Positions 37,993 through 47,187 of a stretch of 64,000 bases of DNA are shown one piece after another. The stretch is from Dyella jiangningensis. Its GTDB lineage: Bacteria > Pseudomonadota > Gammaproteobacteria > Xanthomonadales > Rhodanobacteraceae. A program made the translations under genes and the position numbers. The notes beneath the pieces are model-generated. The model did not search any database, had not been told where the DNA came from, and saw nothing but the letters and a program-made list of their open reading frames with translations. Within the stretch, counting starts at the first letter, position 1; every line of letters begins with the position of its first letter. Location: positions 310,001 to 374,000 of the forward strand of contig NZ_NFZS01000004.1 in NCBI RefSeq assembly GCF_003264855.1. The letters run 5' to 3'.

Positions 37993-39473
37993 GATTCCCG
38001 TCCGTTGAGCAGCAGCCTCAGAGGTTCCAGCAGGTCGCTGGCGATCAGGCCGCGCTCGCCATGATGCCGTGCCGCGAGATCCCCGGCGCGGGCATGCAGG
38101 CCGACGCCGAGGCAGGCCGCCTGCCAGGCGTCGCACCCCTGGGCCAGGAGTGCCGCCACGATGCCGGTGAGCAGATCGCCCATGCCACCGGATGCCATCC
38201 CGGGATTGCCCCAGGGACAGACCGCAACGCGGCCATCCTGGTCGGCGACCAGGCTGCCCGCCCCTTTGAGCACCGCCACGGCGCCATAGCGGCGGGCAAG
38301 CTCGCGTACGGCGGCGAAACGATCGGCCGCAATGGTCGCGGTATCGCAGCCAAGCAAACGTGCCGCCTCGCCGGGATGCGGCGTGAGCACCGTGCTCCCG
38401 GTGAAGGGCCGCGGCTCGCGCGCCAGCAGGTTCAGTCCATCGGCGTCGAGCACCGTCGACCTGCCGGCATCGAGCGCCGTCGTCCACAGGGCATGACCCC
38501 ATGCACCCTGCCCAAGACCGGGCCCCACGGCGAGCACGGTGGCTCGCTGCATCAATTCTTCCAGCGCCTGCGGTCCATGGACTTCATGCGCCATCAACTC
38601 CGGTCGGGCCGCGTTGAGGGCCACCAGATGCTCGCCGCGGGTCGCGATGCTCACCAGCCCCGCACCCGCGCGCAGGGCCGCTTCACCACAGAGACGGATG
38701 GCGCCCGCCGTACCGTGTTCGCCGCCGATCGCCAGCACGTGCCCGTTATCGCCCTTGTGTGCCTGCCGCGGGCGCGGTGGCAAGGTGACCGGCTGCATCA
38801 GCTCCGCATCCGCATGGAAGCCTTGCCATAGCGTTTCCGGCAGCCCCAGGGGATCCCAATGCACCTGCCCGACATGGCCCGGCGCAAAACCGGTGTAGAG
38901 ACCGCGCTTGGCGGCAATGAAGGTGACCGTGGCGTCCGCGCGGATCGCCTCGCCCGGTACCGCGCCGGTGTCGGCATTCACGCCGGAAGGCACGTCCAGC
39001 GCCAGCAGCGGGCAACCCGTGGCGCGCATGCGCCGCACCAGCGTCGCGACCTCCGCACTGAGCGCGCGCTGCAATCCGGTGCCGAACAGCGCATCGACCA
39101 GCACGTCCGCCTCCGGCAACACGAGCTCGTCATGCCACGCGTGCACGACGCCGCCACTCGCCTCGAACTCGCGGCGGGCGCGTATCGCATCGTCACCGCG
39201 ACTGTCGCCCAACGCGACGACCTCGGCGTGAAAGCCAGCTTCTCGCGCCAGCATCGCCAGCAGGAACCCATCGCCACCGTTGTTGCCAGGGCCGCAGCAG
39301 ACGGCGATGCGCCGGGCCCGCGGCCAGTGGTGGCGCAGGCAGACCAACGCAGCCGCTGCGGCACGCTGCATCAGCTCGTAACCGGGAATGCCGAGTGTGT
39401 CGATGGCACGACGATCGAGTGCGCGCACCTGATCGACGGTGTAGAGCTCATGGCGGTGGGCGCTGGCGGTCAT
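37989..39473 (-). CDS. nnr: Bifunctional NAD(P)H-hydrate epimerase/dehydratase
   Basis: 494-residue Nnr that repairs hydrated NAD(P)H. The N-terminal YjeF_N epimerase has CCGPGNNGGDGFLLAML; the C-terminal ADP/ATP-dependent dehydratase has the GxGDxL-type box GGMGDLLTGIVAALL. The ATG at 39473 (MTASAHRHELYT) lies exactly 6 nt past a TATAAT box and has no Shine-Dalgarno sequence, so the mRNA is probably leaderless. An in-frame upstream start at 39512 would run through the promoter and is not credible. Divergent from queG. Confidence 0.93.
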   Translation of the reverse strand: MTASAHRHELYTVDQVRALDRRAIDTLGIPGYELMQRAAAAALVCLRHHWPRARRIAVCCGPGNNGGDGFLLAMLAREAGFHAEVVALGDSRGDDAIRARREFEASGGVVHAWHDELVLPEADVLVDALFGTGLQRALSAEVATLVRRMRATGCPLLALDVPSGVNADTGAVPGEAIRADATVTFIAAKRGLYTGFAPGHVGQVHWDPLGLPETLWQGFHADAELMQPVTLPPRPRQAHKGDNGHVLAIGGEHGTAGAIRLCGEAALRAGAGLVSIATRGEHLVALNAARPELMAHEVHGPQALEELMQRATVLAVGPGLGQGAWGHALWTTALDAGRSTVLDADGLNLLAREPRPFTGSTVLTPHPGEAARLLGCDTATIAADRFAAVRELARRYGAVAVLKGAGSLVADQDGRVAVCPWGNPGMASGGMGDLLTGIVAALLAQGCDAWQAACLGVGLHARAGDLAARHHGERGLIASDLLEPLRLLLNGRES

Positions 39474-39479
39474 GCACGA

Positions 39480-39485
39480 ATTATA
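39480..39485 (-). promoter_or_regulatory. -10 box of nnr (leaderless start)
   Basis: TATAAT on the reverse strand, followed by 6 nt and the nnr ATG (39473). Spacing puts the transcription start at or next to the start codon. No good -35 hexamer is seen. Confidence 0.6.
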
Positions 39486-39492
39486 GGCATGC

Positions 39493-39513
39493 GGTGCGAA
39501 GGCTCCACGCACC
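39493..39513. promoter_or_regulatory. Inverted repeat between nnr and queG promoters
   Basis: GGTGCG (39493-39498) and CGCACC (39508-39513) with 9 nt between. It sits in the middle of the 59-bp divergent interval, at the place where both -35 regions would fall. Candidate shared operator. Confidence 0.35.
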
Positions 39514-39520
39514 GAGCGCC

Positions 39521-39526
39521 TACAAT
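39521..39526 (+). promoter_or_regulatory. -10 box of queG (leaderless start)
   Basis: TACAAT followed by exactly 6 nt and the queG ATG (39533). The same spacing occurs on the other strand for nnr. No convincing -35 box. Confidence 0.55.
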
Positions 39527-39532
39527 AGGCAT

Positions 39533-40603
39533 ATGACCGCCGCCCCGACCACCTCCACCGACTACGCCGCCCTGGCGCGCGACATCAAGCGCTGGGCGCG
39601 CGAGCTGGGTTTTGCCGACGTCGGCATCGCCGGCACGGACCTCGGCGACGACGAGCTGCACCTCAAGCGCTGGCTTGATGCGGGCCATCACGGCGAGATG
39701 GATTACATGGCGCGCCACGGCGACAAGCGCAGCCGCCCCGGCGAACTGGAGCCGGGCACGGTGCGCGTGATCACCGTGCGCATGGACTATGTGCCGCCGG
39801 GCACGCGCAACGCGTGGAACGTGCTGGAAGACGCCGAAGCCGGTTACGTGGCGCGCTATGCGCTCGGTCGCGACTATCACAAGCTGATGCGCCATCGCCT
39901 GCAGAAACTGGCGACGCGCATCCACGACGCCATCGGTGACTTCGGTTATCGCGCCTTTGTCGATTCCGCTCCGGTGCTGGAGAAGGCGCTGGCCCGCAAC
40001 GCAGGTCTCGGCTGGATCGGCAAGCACACGGTGCTGATCAACCGGCGCGCCGGCTCGTACTTTTTCCTTGGCGAGCTCTACACCGACCTGCCCTTGCCGA
40101 TCGACGAGCCGGCCAGCGCGCATTGCGGCAGTTGCCGTCGCTGCATCGACATCTGCCCGACGCAGGCCATCATCGCGCCGTACAAACTCGACGCGCGTCG
40201 TTGCATTTCCTACCTCACCATCGAACTGCGCGGCAGCATTCCAGAGGAATTACGCGCACCGATGGGCAACCGCATCTTCGGCTGCGACGACTGCCAGCTC
40301 ATCTGTCCCTGGAACAAGTTCGCACAGGACGCCACCGAACCCGACTTCGCGCCACGCCATCAACTGGACGGCGCGAAGCTGGTGGAGTTGTTCGCATGGA
40401 GCGAGCAGGCATTCCTGCAGCGCACGGAAGGCATGGCGATCCGCCGCACCGGTTACGAAGGCTGGTTGCGCAATATCGCGGTCGCGCTGGGCAACGCGCC
40501 CACCTCACCGGATGTGCTGGCATCGTTGCAGTCGCGCGCGAACGATGCTTCGCCCATCGTGCGCGAACACGTCGCGTGGGCGCTGGCCAGGCACAACGGC
40601 TAG
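39533..40603 (+). CDS. queG: Epoxyqueuosine reductase
   Basis: 356-residue cobalamin- and iron-sulfur-dependent enzyme that reduces epoxyqueuosine to queuosine at the wobble position of tRNA. Two 4Fe-4S cysteine sets are visible: CGSCRRCIDICPTQAI (about residues 198-213) and GCDDCQLICPWNK (about 245-257). The C-terminal part is helical, HEAT-like, with ANDASPIVREHVAWAL. Normal length. The ATG at 39533 is favoured; the frame continues upstream inside the nnr promoter and gene. QueG is also divergent from the nnr homologue in E. coli. Confidence 0.95.
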   Translation: MTAAPTTSTDYAALARDIKRWARELGFADVGIAGTDLGDDELHLKRWLDAGHHGEMDYMARHGDKRSRPGELEPGTVRVITVRMDYVPPGTRNAWNVLEDAEAGYVARYALGRDYHKLMRHRLQKLATRIHDAIGDFGYRAFVDSAPVLEKALARNAGLGWIGKHTVLINRRAGSYFFLGELYTDLPLPIDEPASAHCGSCRRCIDICPTQAIIAPYKLDARRCISYLTIELRGSIPEELRAPMGNRIFGCDDCQLICPWNKFAQDATEPDFAPRHQLDGAKLVELFAWSEQAFLQRTEGMAIRRTGYEGWLRNIAVALGNAPTSPDVLASLQSRANDASPIVREHVAWALARHNG

Positions 40604-40624
40604 GCCAGCACGCGCGGCTCCGGC

Positions 40625-42280
40625 TCAACGATCGTGCTTGGCCAGGGTAAGCCGGCGGTCGTGGATGGTTTCGAGCAGGACCTGGGTCGACAGGTCGAAC
40701 GCCGAGATATTGGCGCCCTCGTTTTCCAGTGCCGGCAGGATCTGCCGCGCGATGGACTTGCCGAGCTCCACGCCCCACTGGTCGAACGCGTTGATGCCCC
40801 ACAGGTGGCCGAGCATGAACACCTTGTGCTCGTAGAGCGCAATCAGCGCGCCGAGGCTTTCCGGCGTGAGCTGGTCGAGCAGGATCACGGTGCTGGGGCG
40901 ATCGCCCGGGAAGGTGCGCTGCGCGGCCAGCACGCGACGCTCCTCGTCGCTGCCCTGCTTCGCCTCGGCCAGCGCTTCGTCGACGGTCTTACCCAGCGCC
41001 AGTGCCGCGGCCTGCGCGAGCAGGTTCGACAGCAGCGCGTCGTGGTTGGCGACGAGATGATGCGCCGGCTTCACCACGCCGATGAACTCCAGCGGCACCA
41101 CATCGGTGCCCTGGTGCAACGACTGGAAATACGCATGCTGCGCATTGGTGCCCACGCTGCCCCACACCACCGGCGACGTGGATTGCGCGACCGGCTTGCC
41201 CTGCGGTGTCACCTGCTTGCCGAGGCTCTCCATTTCCAGCTGCTGAAGGTAGGACGTCAGGTCCATCAGCAGATCCGCGTAGGGCACCACGGCGCGACTG
41301 CCGCGCCCCTGCGCGTTGCGGTTCCACAGCTCCACGAGGCTCAGCAGCACGGGCAGGTTTTCCTGCCATGGCGCCGTGCGGAAATGGTCGTCGACCAGGG
41401 CCGCGCCTTTCAGCAGCGCATGGAAGTTGTAGCAACCGATCGCCAGCGCGAGCGAGAGACCCACCGCCGACCACAGCGAGAAACGGCCACCGACGAAATC
41501 CCACATCGGATAGACCTGCGCCGCCGGCACGCCCCACGCTTCGGCGGCGGCGACATTCGCGCTCACCGCCAGGAAATGGCGGGAAACGGCGGTTACTTCA
41601 CCTTCGTAGGCGCGGCTGATCCAGTCGCGCATCACGTTGCCGTTGAGCAGCGTCTCCTGCGTGGTGAACGTCTTGGACACCATTACGATCAACGTGCGCT
41701 TGGGATCGAGCTGGTGCATCAGCTCGTACGCCGACTGGCCGTCGACATTGGTGAGGAAATGGCTGCGCAGGCCTGGCACGTGATACGGCGCCAGCGCGCG
41801 TTCGGCCAGGCGCGGGCCGAGATCGGAACCGCCAATGCCGATATTGACCACATCGGTAATGCCGGGCGCCACGCCGAAGGCCGAGGCGTCGCCCAGGCCG
41901 ACCGCGTGCACCAGCGTATCGATGCGCTTGAGGGTCTCGGCGATTTCATCCAACGCTTCGCGCGGCGCCGGCGATGGCAATTTGGAGCCGCTCGCGCGCA
42001 GTGCGGTATGCAGTACCGCGCGATCTTCGGAGGTGTTGATCGGGGCGCCGGCGAACATCGCGTCGCGCGCTGCCTGCCAGCCGCTGGCCTCGATATGCGC
42101 ACCGAGCGCATCCAATGCCGCGACATCCAGCTTCTGCCGGCTCAGATCCAGCAAAAGCGGACCGAGCCGGTGTCGCAGGCGTTTGCCGCGCGTGGCGTCC
42201 TTCAGCAATTCACGCAGGTGGGTGCGTGCGAGACGGTCGACGTGCTCTGCCAGGAAGGACGAACGTTGGTCGGGCGACAT
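40625..42280 (-). CDS. pgi: Glucose-6-phosphate isomerase
   Basis: 551-residue isomerase interconverting glucose 6-phosphate and fructose 6-phosphate. Family signatures include NIGIGGSDLGPRL, the SKTFTTQETL segment, GGRFSLWSAVGLS and, near the C-terminus, LLGHLWGINAFDQWGVELGK (with M in place of the first L). Length is normal. It is the last gene of the pcnB-folK-panB-panC-panD-pgi set, 111 bp after panD with a GC-rich hairpin between, so it may be partly independently expressed. Confidence 0.97.
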   Translation of the reverse strand: MSPDQRSSFLAEHVDRLARTHLRELLKDATRGKRLRHRLGPLLLDLSRQKLDVAALDALGAHIEASGWQAARDAMFAGAPINTSEDRAVLHTALRASGSKLPSPAPREALDEIAETLKRIDTLVHAVGLGDASAFGVAPGITDVVNIGIGGSDLGPRLAERALAPYHVPGLRSHFLTNVDGQSAYELMHQLDPKRTLIVMVSKTFTTQETLLNGNVMRDWISRAYEGEVTAVSRHFLAVSANVAAAEAWGVPAAQVYPMWDFVGGRFSLWSAVGLSLALAIGCYNFHALLKGAALVDDHFRTAPWQENLPVLLSLVELWNRNAQGRGSRAVVPYADLLMDLTSYLQQLEMESLGKQVTPQGKPVAQSTSPVVWGSVGTNAQHAYFQSLHQGTDVVPLEFIGVVKPAHHLVANHDALLSNLLAQAAALALGKTVDEALAEAKQGSDEERRVLAAQRTFPGDRPSTVILLDQLTPESLGALIALYEHKVFMLGHLWGINAFDQWGVELGKSIARQILPALENEGANISAFDLSTQVLLETIHDRRLTLAKHDR

Positions 42281-42361
42281 GGGGGCTCATGCTTGGCGGA
42301 TGGGAACCCCGATCTTACGCAGCTTTCCGCGTCCCATGCCAGCAGATTGTTGCACCGCAAC

Positions 42362-42384
42362 CATGCCCCGCCCGAAGCGGGGCG
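42362..42384 (-). terminator. GC-rich hairpin between panD and pgi
   Basis: GCCCCGC and GCGGGGC (42365-42383) form a short stem with a 5-nt loop, 8 nt after the panD stop on the reverse strand. The following bases are not T-rich, so it may be only an attenuator. Confidence 0.4.
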
Positions 42385-42391
42385 CGAGGTT

Positions 42392-42778
42392 TTACGCCGC
42401 AGCCATCTGCTTGGGGATGGAGCGATTGGTATGCGAGATGCGGTTGTCCGCGTCCACGTAGACCAGGGTCGGCTGGAACTGCTCGACCTCGGCCTCGGAC
42501 AGCTGGGCGAACGCGGCGATGATCACCAGGTCGCCCGGCTGGGCGCGATGGGCGGCGCTGCCGTTGACCGAAATGATGCCGGAACCCTCTTCGGCACGCA
42601 GCGCGTAGGTCACGAAGCGCTTGCCGTTGTTGATGTTCCACGCATGGATCTGCTCGTACTCGCGGATGCCGGAGGCATCGAGCAGCAGGCCGTCGATCGC
42701 GATGGAGCCTTCGTAATGGAGCTCGGCATGGGTCACCGTCGCGCGGTGGATCTTGGCCTTGAGCATGTTCAGGTTCAT
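42392..42778 (-). CDS. panD: Aspartate 1-decarboxylase proenzyme
   Basis: 128-residue pyruvoyl-dependent enzyme making beta-alanine from aspartate for pantothenate. The self-cleavage site Gly24-Ser25 is visible in [11 protein letters not shown], and the N-terminus [12 protein letters not shown] is the family start. Length is normal. It follows panC with a 98-bp gap. Confidence 0.97.
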   Translation of the reverse strand: MNLNMLKAKIHRATVTHAELHYEGSIAIDGLLLDASGIREYEQIHAWNINNGKRFVTYALRAEEGSGIISVNGSAAHRAQPGDLVIIAAFAQLSEAEVEQFQPTLVYVDADNRISHTNRSIPKQMAAA

Positions 42779-42876
42779 GACTTCATTTCCGCAGGTACAG
42801 CCTGCCTAGCACGCCATTATCCGGCCGGGGAACGTCGCGCTGCAACATGGCCGGTCCGGCTCCGATATGGGGCCGC

Positions 42877-43722
42877 TCAGTCGAACGGCAAGTTGTCGAT
42901 GAGGCGGGTGGTGCCCAGGCGGGCGGCGATGAGCGCCACCAGGCCCTCCTGCTCGCCATCGGCGGGCTCGGCGAGGTCCTCGATGCGGCGGATGGCGGCA
43001 TAGTCGACCTCGAACCCGGCCCGGGCCAGCTTGGACGCGGCCGCCTGCTCCACCACCGTACGGGCGTGGCCCTTGGCGATGAGCTCGCGCATCTGCAGCA
43101 GGGTCGCGTGGATCTGTGGCGCCAGGGCGCGGTGCTCGGCCGACAGGTACTGGTTGCGCGAGCTGAGGGCCAGGCCGTCCTCGGCGCGCAGCGTCGGCGC
43201 CGCCATGATCTTCACCGGCAACGACAGGTCGCGCACCATCCGCTCGATCACCTTGAGCTGCTGGAAATCCTTCTGGCCGAATACGGCAAGGTCCGGCTGC
43301 ACCAGATTGAACAGTTTGCACACGACCGTGGCCACGCCATCGAAATGACCGGGACGGTAGGCCCCTTCCAGCGTTTCGGTCAGCTGCGGAACGTGGATGC
43401 TCACGCTGCTGGCGGCGCCGAAGGGGTAGAGCGTGGTCACATCCGGCGCGAACAGCAGATCGCAGTCGTGCTCGGCGAGTCCGACCTGGTCCTGCACGAG
43501 CGTGCGCGGATAGCGCTCGAAATCCTCGTTTGGCCCGAACTGGGTGGGATTGACGAACACGCTCGCCACCACGCGATCGGCGCGGGCGCGAGCCAGCTTG
43601 ATCAACGAATGATGGCCCGCGTGCAGGTTGCCCATGGTGGGCACGAAGCCCACGGTCTGGCCCTGGCCGCGCCAACCGCGGATCACGGCGCGTAGCGCCG
43701 CGGCGTCTTGCACTGTTTGCAT
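42877..43722 (-). CDS. panC: Pantothenate synthetase
   Basis: 281-residue ligase joining pantoate and beta-alanine through a pantoyl adenylate. The N-terminal VPTMGNLHAGHHSLI contains the HxGH nucleotide-binding motif; FGQKDFQQL and SSRNQYLS (KMSKS-like loop) follow. It lies between panB and panD in one pantothenate set. Confidence 0.97.
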   Translation of the reverse strand: MQTVQDAAALRAVIRGWRGQGQTVGFVPTMGNLHAGHHSLIKLARARADRVVASVFVNPTQFGPNEDFERYPRTLVQDQVGLAEHDCDLLFAPDVTTLYPFGAASSVSIHVPQLTETLEGAYRPGHFDGVATVVCKLFNLVQPDLAVFGQKDFQQLKVIERMVRDLSLPVKIMAAPTLRAEDGLALSSRNQYLSAEHRALAPQIHATLLQMRELIAKGHARTVVEQAAASKLARAGFEVDYAAIRRIEDLAEPADGEQEGLVALIAARLGTTRLIDNLPFD

Positions 43723-43742
43723 GGATGCTCTGCTCTATGGCT

Positions 43743-44573
43743 TCAGTCGAAGCTGTGTTCCGCCGCCGGGAAGGCGCCGTTGCGCACGTCTTCGGCGTAG
43801 GCCGCGATCGCTGCGGCCACAGAATCGCGTCCTGCGAGGAAATCCTTGCTGAACTTCGGGCGCTTGCCCGGAGTGACGCCCAGCATGTCGTGCAGCACCA
43901 GCACCTGCCCGTCGCAATGCGGTCCGGCACCGATGCCGATGGTCGGGATGGAGACGGCGCGCGTGATGCGCTCGCCCAGCGAGGTCGGAATGCCCTCCAG
44001 TACCAGCAGCTCGGCACCGGCCGCCTCGACGGCCTCGGCCTGGGCCACGAGATGGTCGGCCGCGTCCTGCGCCCGTCCCTGGATGCGGAAGCCGCCGAAC
44101 TTGTGCACGGATTGCGGCGTGAGGCCCAGGTGAGCACACACCGGGATGGCGCGTGCCACCAGGGCGGAAATCGCATCGAGGATATGCGGTGCGGCGCCTT
44201 CGATCTTCACCATGGCGGCACCGCCCTCGCCCACCAGTTGCGCGCCCGCTTCGAGTGCATGCCCGACGTCACGATCGGCCATGAACGGCAGGTCGGCGAC
44301 CAGCAAGGTCGAGCCCAGGCCTCGGGCCACGATGCTGGTGTGATAGACCATGTGGTCCAGCGTCACGGGCAGTGTGCTCGCATGCCCCTGCACCACCATG
44401 CCCAGTGAATCACCCACCAAGGCTACGTCCACGCCGGCCATTTCCAGCTGGGCCGCGAAGCTGGCGTCGTAGACAGTCAGCATGACGATGCGGCGACCTT
44501 CCGCCTTCATGGCGCGCAGCGATGGCACGGTGACCGGCTTGCGCGTGGGGGCATTCGCTTTCTGTGCGTACAC
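43743..44573 (-). CDS. panB: 3-methyl-2-oxobutanoate hydroxymethyltransferase
   Basis: 276-residue enzyme that adds a hydroxymethyl group from methylene-tetrahydrofolate to alpha-ketoisovalerate, the first pantothenate step. [26 protein letters not shown] and VKIEGA are characteristic. It is 20 bp before panC. The folK neighbour upstream supplies folate, its cofactor, a plausible reason for the linkage. Confidence 0.97.
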   Translation of the reverse strand: MYAQKANAPTRKPVTVPSLRAMKAEGRRIVMLTVYDASFAAQLEMAGVDVALVGDSLGMVVQGHASTLPVTLDHMVYHTSIVARGLGSTLLVADLPFMADRDVGHALEAGAQLVGEGGAAMVKIEGAAPHILDAISALVARAIPVCAHLGLTPQSVHKFGGFRIQGRAQDAADHLVAQAEAVEAAGAELLVLEGIPTSLGERITRAVSIPTIGIGAGPHCDGQVLVLHDMLGVTPGKRPKFSKDFLAGRDSVAAAIAAYAEDVRNGAFPAAEHSFD

Positions 44574-44629
44574 AGAGGTTCCTCAGGGCGGAAACAGACG
44601 CCGATTATCCCGTGTGGGACGTGAAGGGC

Positions 44630-45112
44630 TCAAGGCAACCGCTCGAGCCCCGTCGTATCAAGTGACGCCAGCAAGGCAGCAACGCGGCCCTGGCCGGCAA
44701 GCTCCAGATCCGGCGCCAGGTCGTTGAGCGGCATCAGCACGAAAGCGCGGTCGCGGATGCGCGGGTGCGGCAGGGTGAGCCGCTCATCCTGCAGGGCGAC
44801 GCCGTCCATGTGCAGGATGTCGAGATCGAGCGTGCGCGGCCCCCAACGCTCGCCGTCGCGAACCCTGCCCGCCGCGCGCTCGATGGCCAGCAAGGCATCC
44901 AGCAACGCATGCGGCGGCAAGGTCGTGTCGACGCGTGCCACCGCGTTGATGAACGGCGGTTGCTCCAGCACGCCCCAGGGGGGCGTGAGATAGAGATGCG
45001 AGCGAGCGTCCAGGCGCGTGCCCGACAGATGCGCCAGGGCATCGAAGGCGCTCAGCACATGTCCGCGCGCATCGCCGAGGTTGCTGCCCAGCGCAATGTA
45101 GGCTTTCGTCAC
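44630..45112 (-). CDS. folK: 6-hydroxymethyl-7,8-dihydropterin pyrophosphokinase
   Basis: 160-residue HPPK of folate synthesis, transferring pyrophosphate from ATP to 6-hydroxymethyl-dihydropterin. Family segments are AYIALGSNLGD near the start and RWGPRTLDLDILHMDG, with the magnesium-binding aspartates. It starts with GTG overlapping the pcnB stop as GTGA, so it is translationally coupled to pcnB, the same pair as in E. coli. Confidence 0.95.
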   Translation of the reverse strand: MTKAYIALGSNLGDARGHVLSAFDALAHLSGTRLDARSHLYLTPPWGVLEQPPFINAVARVDTTLPPHALLDALLAIERAAGRVRDGERWGPRTLDLDILHMDGVALQDERLTLPHPRIRDRAFVLMPLNDLAPDLELAGQGRVAALLASLDTTGLERLP

Positions 45113-46464
45113 GCGTGGTCCGATTTGTTGCCCGACTTGCCGGCCGGCTTGCGGCGGCGACGCTTGCGAGGTTTCGCAGGAGCGACGCTCTCCGCGGGGG
45201 CGCCGGCGGAACTGCCCGCCAGTGCCGCCGCGAGGGTCTCATGCGGCAACTGCTGCGCATGCGCCCACCAGTCGCCGAGCTCCTTGACGGCCGGCGATTC
45301 GGCAGCGCGCAGCAGCAGGAAGTCGAAGGCCGCGCGGAAACGCGGGTGCGCCATCAGCCGGAACACGCGCTTGCGCTGCACCTGCTCGAAGCGAGGCTGC
45401 AACGCCCAGATTTCTTCCATGGTGAGGGTGAAGCGCCGCGGGATCGCCACGCGCTGGCATTGCTCGCCGATCACGTGGACCGCTGCCCGTTCCCATGCGG
45501 CATTGGGTTCCAGGCCCTTGGTGATCCAGGTATGCGCAAGATCGCGCACCTCGCCCCACAGCAGCACGGCGAACAGGAAGGCCGGCGTCACCGACTTGCC
45601 TTCCGCCACGCGCGCATCGGTGTTGGCGAGACCTTGCTCGACCAGCGCACGCAGTGCCTTGTCACCACGCTTGAGCGCGCGCGCCGTGGCCGGGAACATG
45701 AACTTCAGCAGCCCGGTCTGCTCAAGCATGCGGAAGCTCTTGAGGCCATGGCCGGCCAGGAACAGCTTGAGCGACTCGTCGAACAAACGCGCCGGCGCGG
45801 CGTCAGCCAGCAGCGGGCCGAGTTCGTCGAATGGCGCAGCCGCGGCGGCATCGATGCGGAAACCCAGCTTGGCGGCAAGGCGCACCGCGCGCAGCATGCG
45901 CACCGGGTCTTCGCGATAACGCGTGGCCGGATCACCGATCAGGTGCAGCACGCGATCTTCCACGTCCTGCATGCCGCCGACGTAATCGCGCACCGAGAAG
46001 TCACTGATGTCGTAGTAGAGGGCGTTGACGCGGAAGTCGCGACGAATGGCGTCCTCTTCAATCGTGCCCCACACGTTGTCGCGCACGATGCGGCCGTCGA
46101 CGATGTGACGATCGCCCTCGCCTTCCTCCTCGCCGGTGCCGCGGAAGGTGGCGACCTCGATGATCTCCGGCCCGTACACGACATGCGCGAGGCGGAAGCG
46201 GCGACCGATCAGGCGTGAATTGCGAAAGAGCTTCTTCACCTCGTCCGGCGTGGCATTGGTGGCTACGTCGAAATCCTTGGGGTGTCCGCCCAACAACAGG
46301 TCGCGCACGGCGCCGCCCACCAGATAGGCCTGGTAGCCGGCCTCGTTGAGGCGATACAGCACGCGCAGCGCTGCCTTGCTGATGTTCTTGCGCGAGATCA
46401 CATGCTGCTCGCGCGGAATGATGCGCAGTGCAGGCTTGGCGGTGGTCCTTGCGTCTTGACTCAA
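45109..46464 (-). CDS. pcnB: Poly(A) polymerase I
   Basis: 451-residue class II nucleotidyltransferase that adds poly(A) to RNA 3' ends and promotes decay. The head has AYLVGGAVRDLLLGGHPKDFDVATNATPDEV (GG and DxD residues of the catalytic core), followed by RRFRLAHV. The basic tail RKRRRRKPAGKSGNK is typical of PcnB and helps separate it from CCA-adding enzymes. It heads the operon and is divergent from tRNA-Glu. Confidence 0.94.
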   Translation of the reverse strand: MSQDARTTAKPALRIIPREQHVISRKNISKAALRVLYRLNEAGYQAYLVGGAVRDLLLGGHPKDFDVATNATPDEVKKLFRNSRLIGRRFRLAHVVYGPEIIEVATFRGTGEEEGEGDRHIVDGRIVRDNVWGTIEEDAIRRDFRVNALYYDISDFSVRDYVGGMQDVEDRVLHLIGDPATRYREDPVRMLRAVRLAAKLGFRIDAAAAAPFDELGPLLADAAPARLFDESLKLFLAGHGLKSFRMLEQTGLLKFMFPATARALKRGDKALRALVEQGLANTDARVAEGKSVTPAFLFAVLLWGEVRDLAHTWITKGLEPNAAWERAAVHVIGEQCQRVAIPRRFTLTMEEIWALQPRFEQVQRKRVFRLMAHPRFRAAFDFLLLRAAESPAVKELGDWWAHAQQLPHETLAAALAGSSAGAPAESVAPAKPRKRRRRKPAGKSGNKSDHA

Positions 46465-46596
46465 GCGGTTTGGATCCTTGCAGGCGCTGTGCGCCGTTCA
46501 AAGCGATCAATCGCGGCATCGCCGCATCCACGTCCCACCTTGCCTTCTATGGCTGGCGGGACCGTTTCGCGAAGGGGCCAAAGTCGGCCCCGGGCA

Positions 46597-46624
46597 TTGC
46601 CGGGCGAAACAATTCCGTTATACT
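46597..46624 (+). promoter_or_regulatory. Sigma70-type promoter of tRNA-Glu
   Basis: TTGCCG (46597-46602), 16 nt and TATACT (46619-46624), about 20 nt before the tRNA 5' end. Confidence 0.7.
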
Positions 46625-46644
46625 ACCGCGCTCCGGTGCATTTC

Positions 46645-46720
46645 GCTCCCTTCGTCTAGTGGTCTAGGACACCGCCCTCTCAAGGCGGGAACACGAGTTC
46701 GAACCTCGTAGGGAGCGCCA
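46645..46720 (+). tRNA. tRNA-Glu (anticodon CTC)
   Basis: 76-nt tRNA with encoded CCA. Acceptor arms GCTCCCT and AGGGAGC, anticodon stem CCGCC/GGCGG enclosing CTCTCAA with anticodon CTC, and T-arm GAGTTCGAACCTC. It reads GAG glutamate codons. The start of fdxA is 49 bp downstream with no terminator between. Confidence 0.97.
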
Positions 46721-46769
46721 CTTCCGGCCTGGCACGGGCCGCAGCCCATCTGAACAGGCTCGCGACAGT

Positions 46770-47093
46770 ATGACTTTTGTCGTCACCGACAACTGCATCA
46801 AGTGCAAGTACACCGATTGCGTCGAGGTTTGTCCGGTCGACGCCTTCCATGAAGGCCCCAACTTCCTCGTCATCAATCCCGACGAGTGCATCGACTGCAC
46901 CTTGTGCGAGCCCGAGTGCCCGATCAACGCGATCTACCCCGAGGACGACGTGCCCGGTGGCCAGGAATCGTTCGTGGCGCTGAACGCGGAGCTGTCCAAG
47001 AGCTGGCCGGTGATCACCGAACGCAAGGACGCCCTGGCCGACGCCAAGGACTGGGAAAACAAGCCCGACAAGATCGGCCTGCTCGAACGCTGA
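46770..47093 (+). CDS. fdxA: 7Fe-8S ferredoxin FdxA
   Basis: 107-residue ferredoxin with a 3Fe-4S and a 4Fe-4S cluster. [16 protein letters not shown] and [17 protein letters not shown] are the two cysteine sets, in the Azotobacter FdI-like arrangement, followed by the typical acidic C-terminal extension ([13 protein letters not shown]). It could donate electrons to reductases. The ribosome site is weak. It lies 49 bp past tRNA-Glu on the same strand, so the two may share a transcript. A clear terminator follows. Confidence 0.95.
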   Translation: MTFVVTDNCIKCKYTDCVEVCPVDAFHEGPNFLVINPDECIDCTLCEPECPINAIYPEDDVPGGQESFVALNAELSKSWPVITERKDALADAKDWENKPDKIGLLER

Positions 47094-47141
47094 GCCCCGC
47101 GCACGACGTCGCGCCAGTGCCGGCGCAACCGGCCAGCGCAT

Positions 47142-47170
47142 AAAAAAGCCGCCTCGAGGGCGGCTTTTTC
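47142..47170 (+). terminator. Bidirectional Rho-independent terminator of fdxA
   Basis: AAAAAGCCGCC, 4 nt, GGCGGCTTTTT, with A-rich left and T-rich right flanks. It serves fdxA and may also end the reverse-strand bamC transcript. Confidence 0.88.
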
Positions 47171-47187
47171 GTGGCTTTGCGAAGGAC

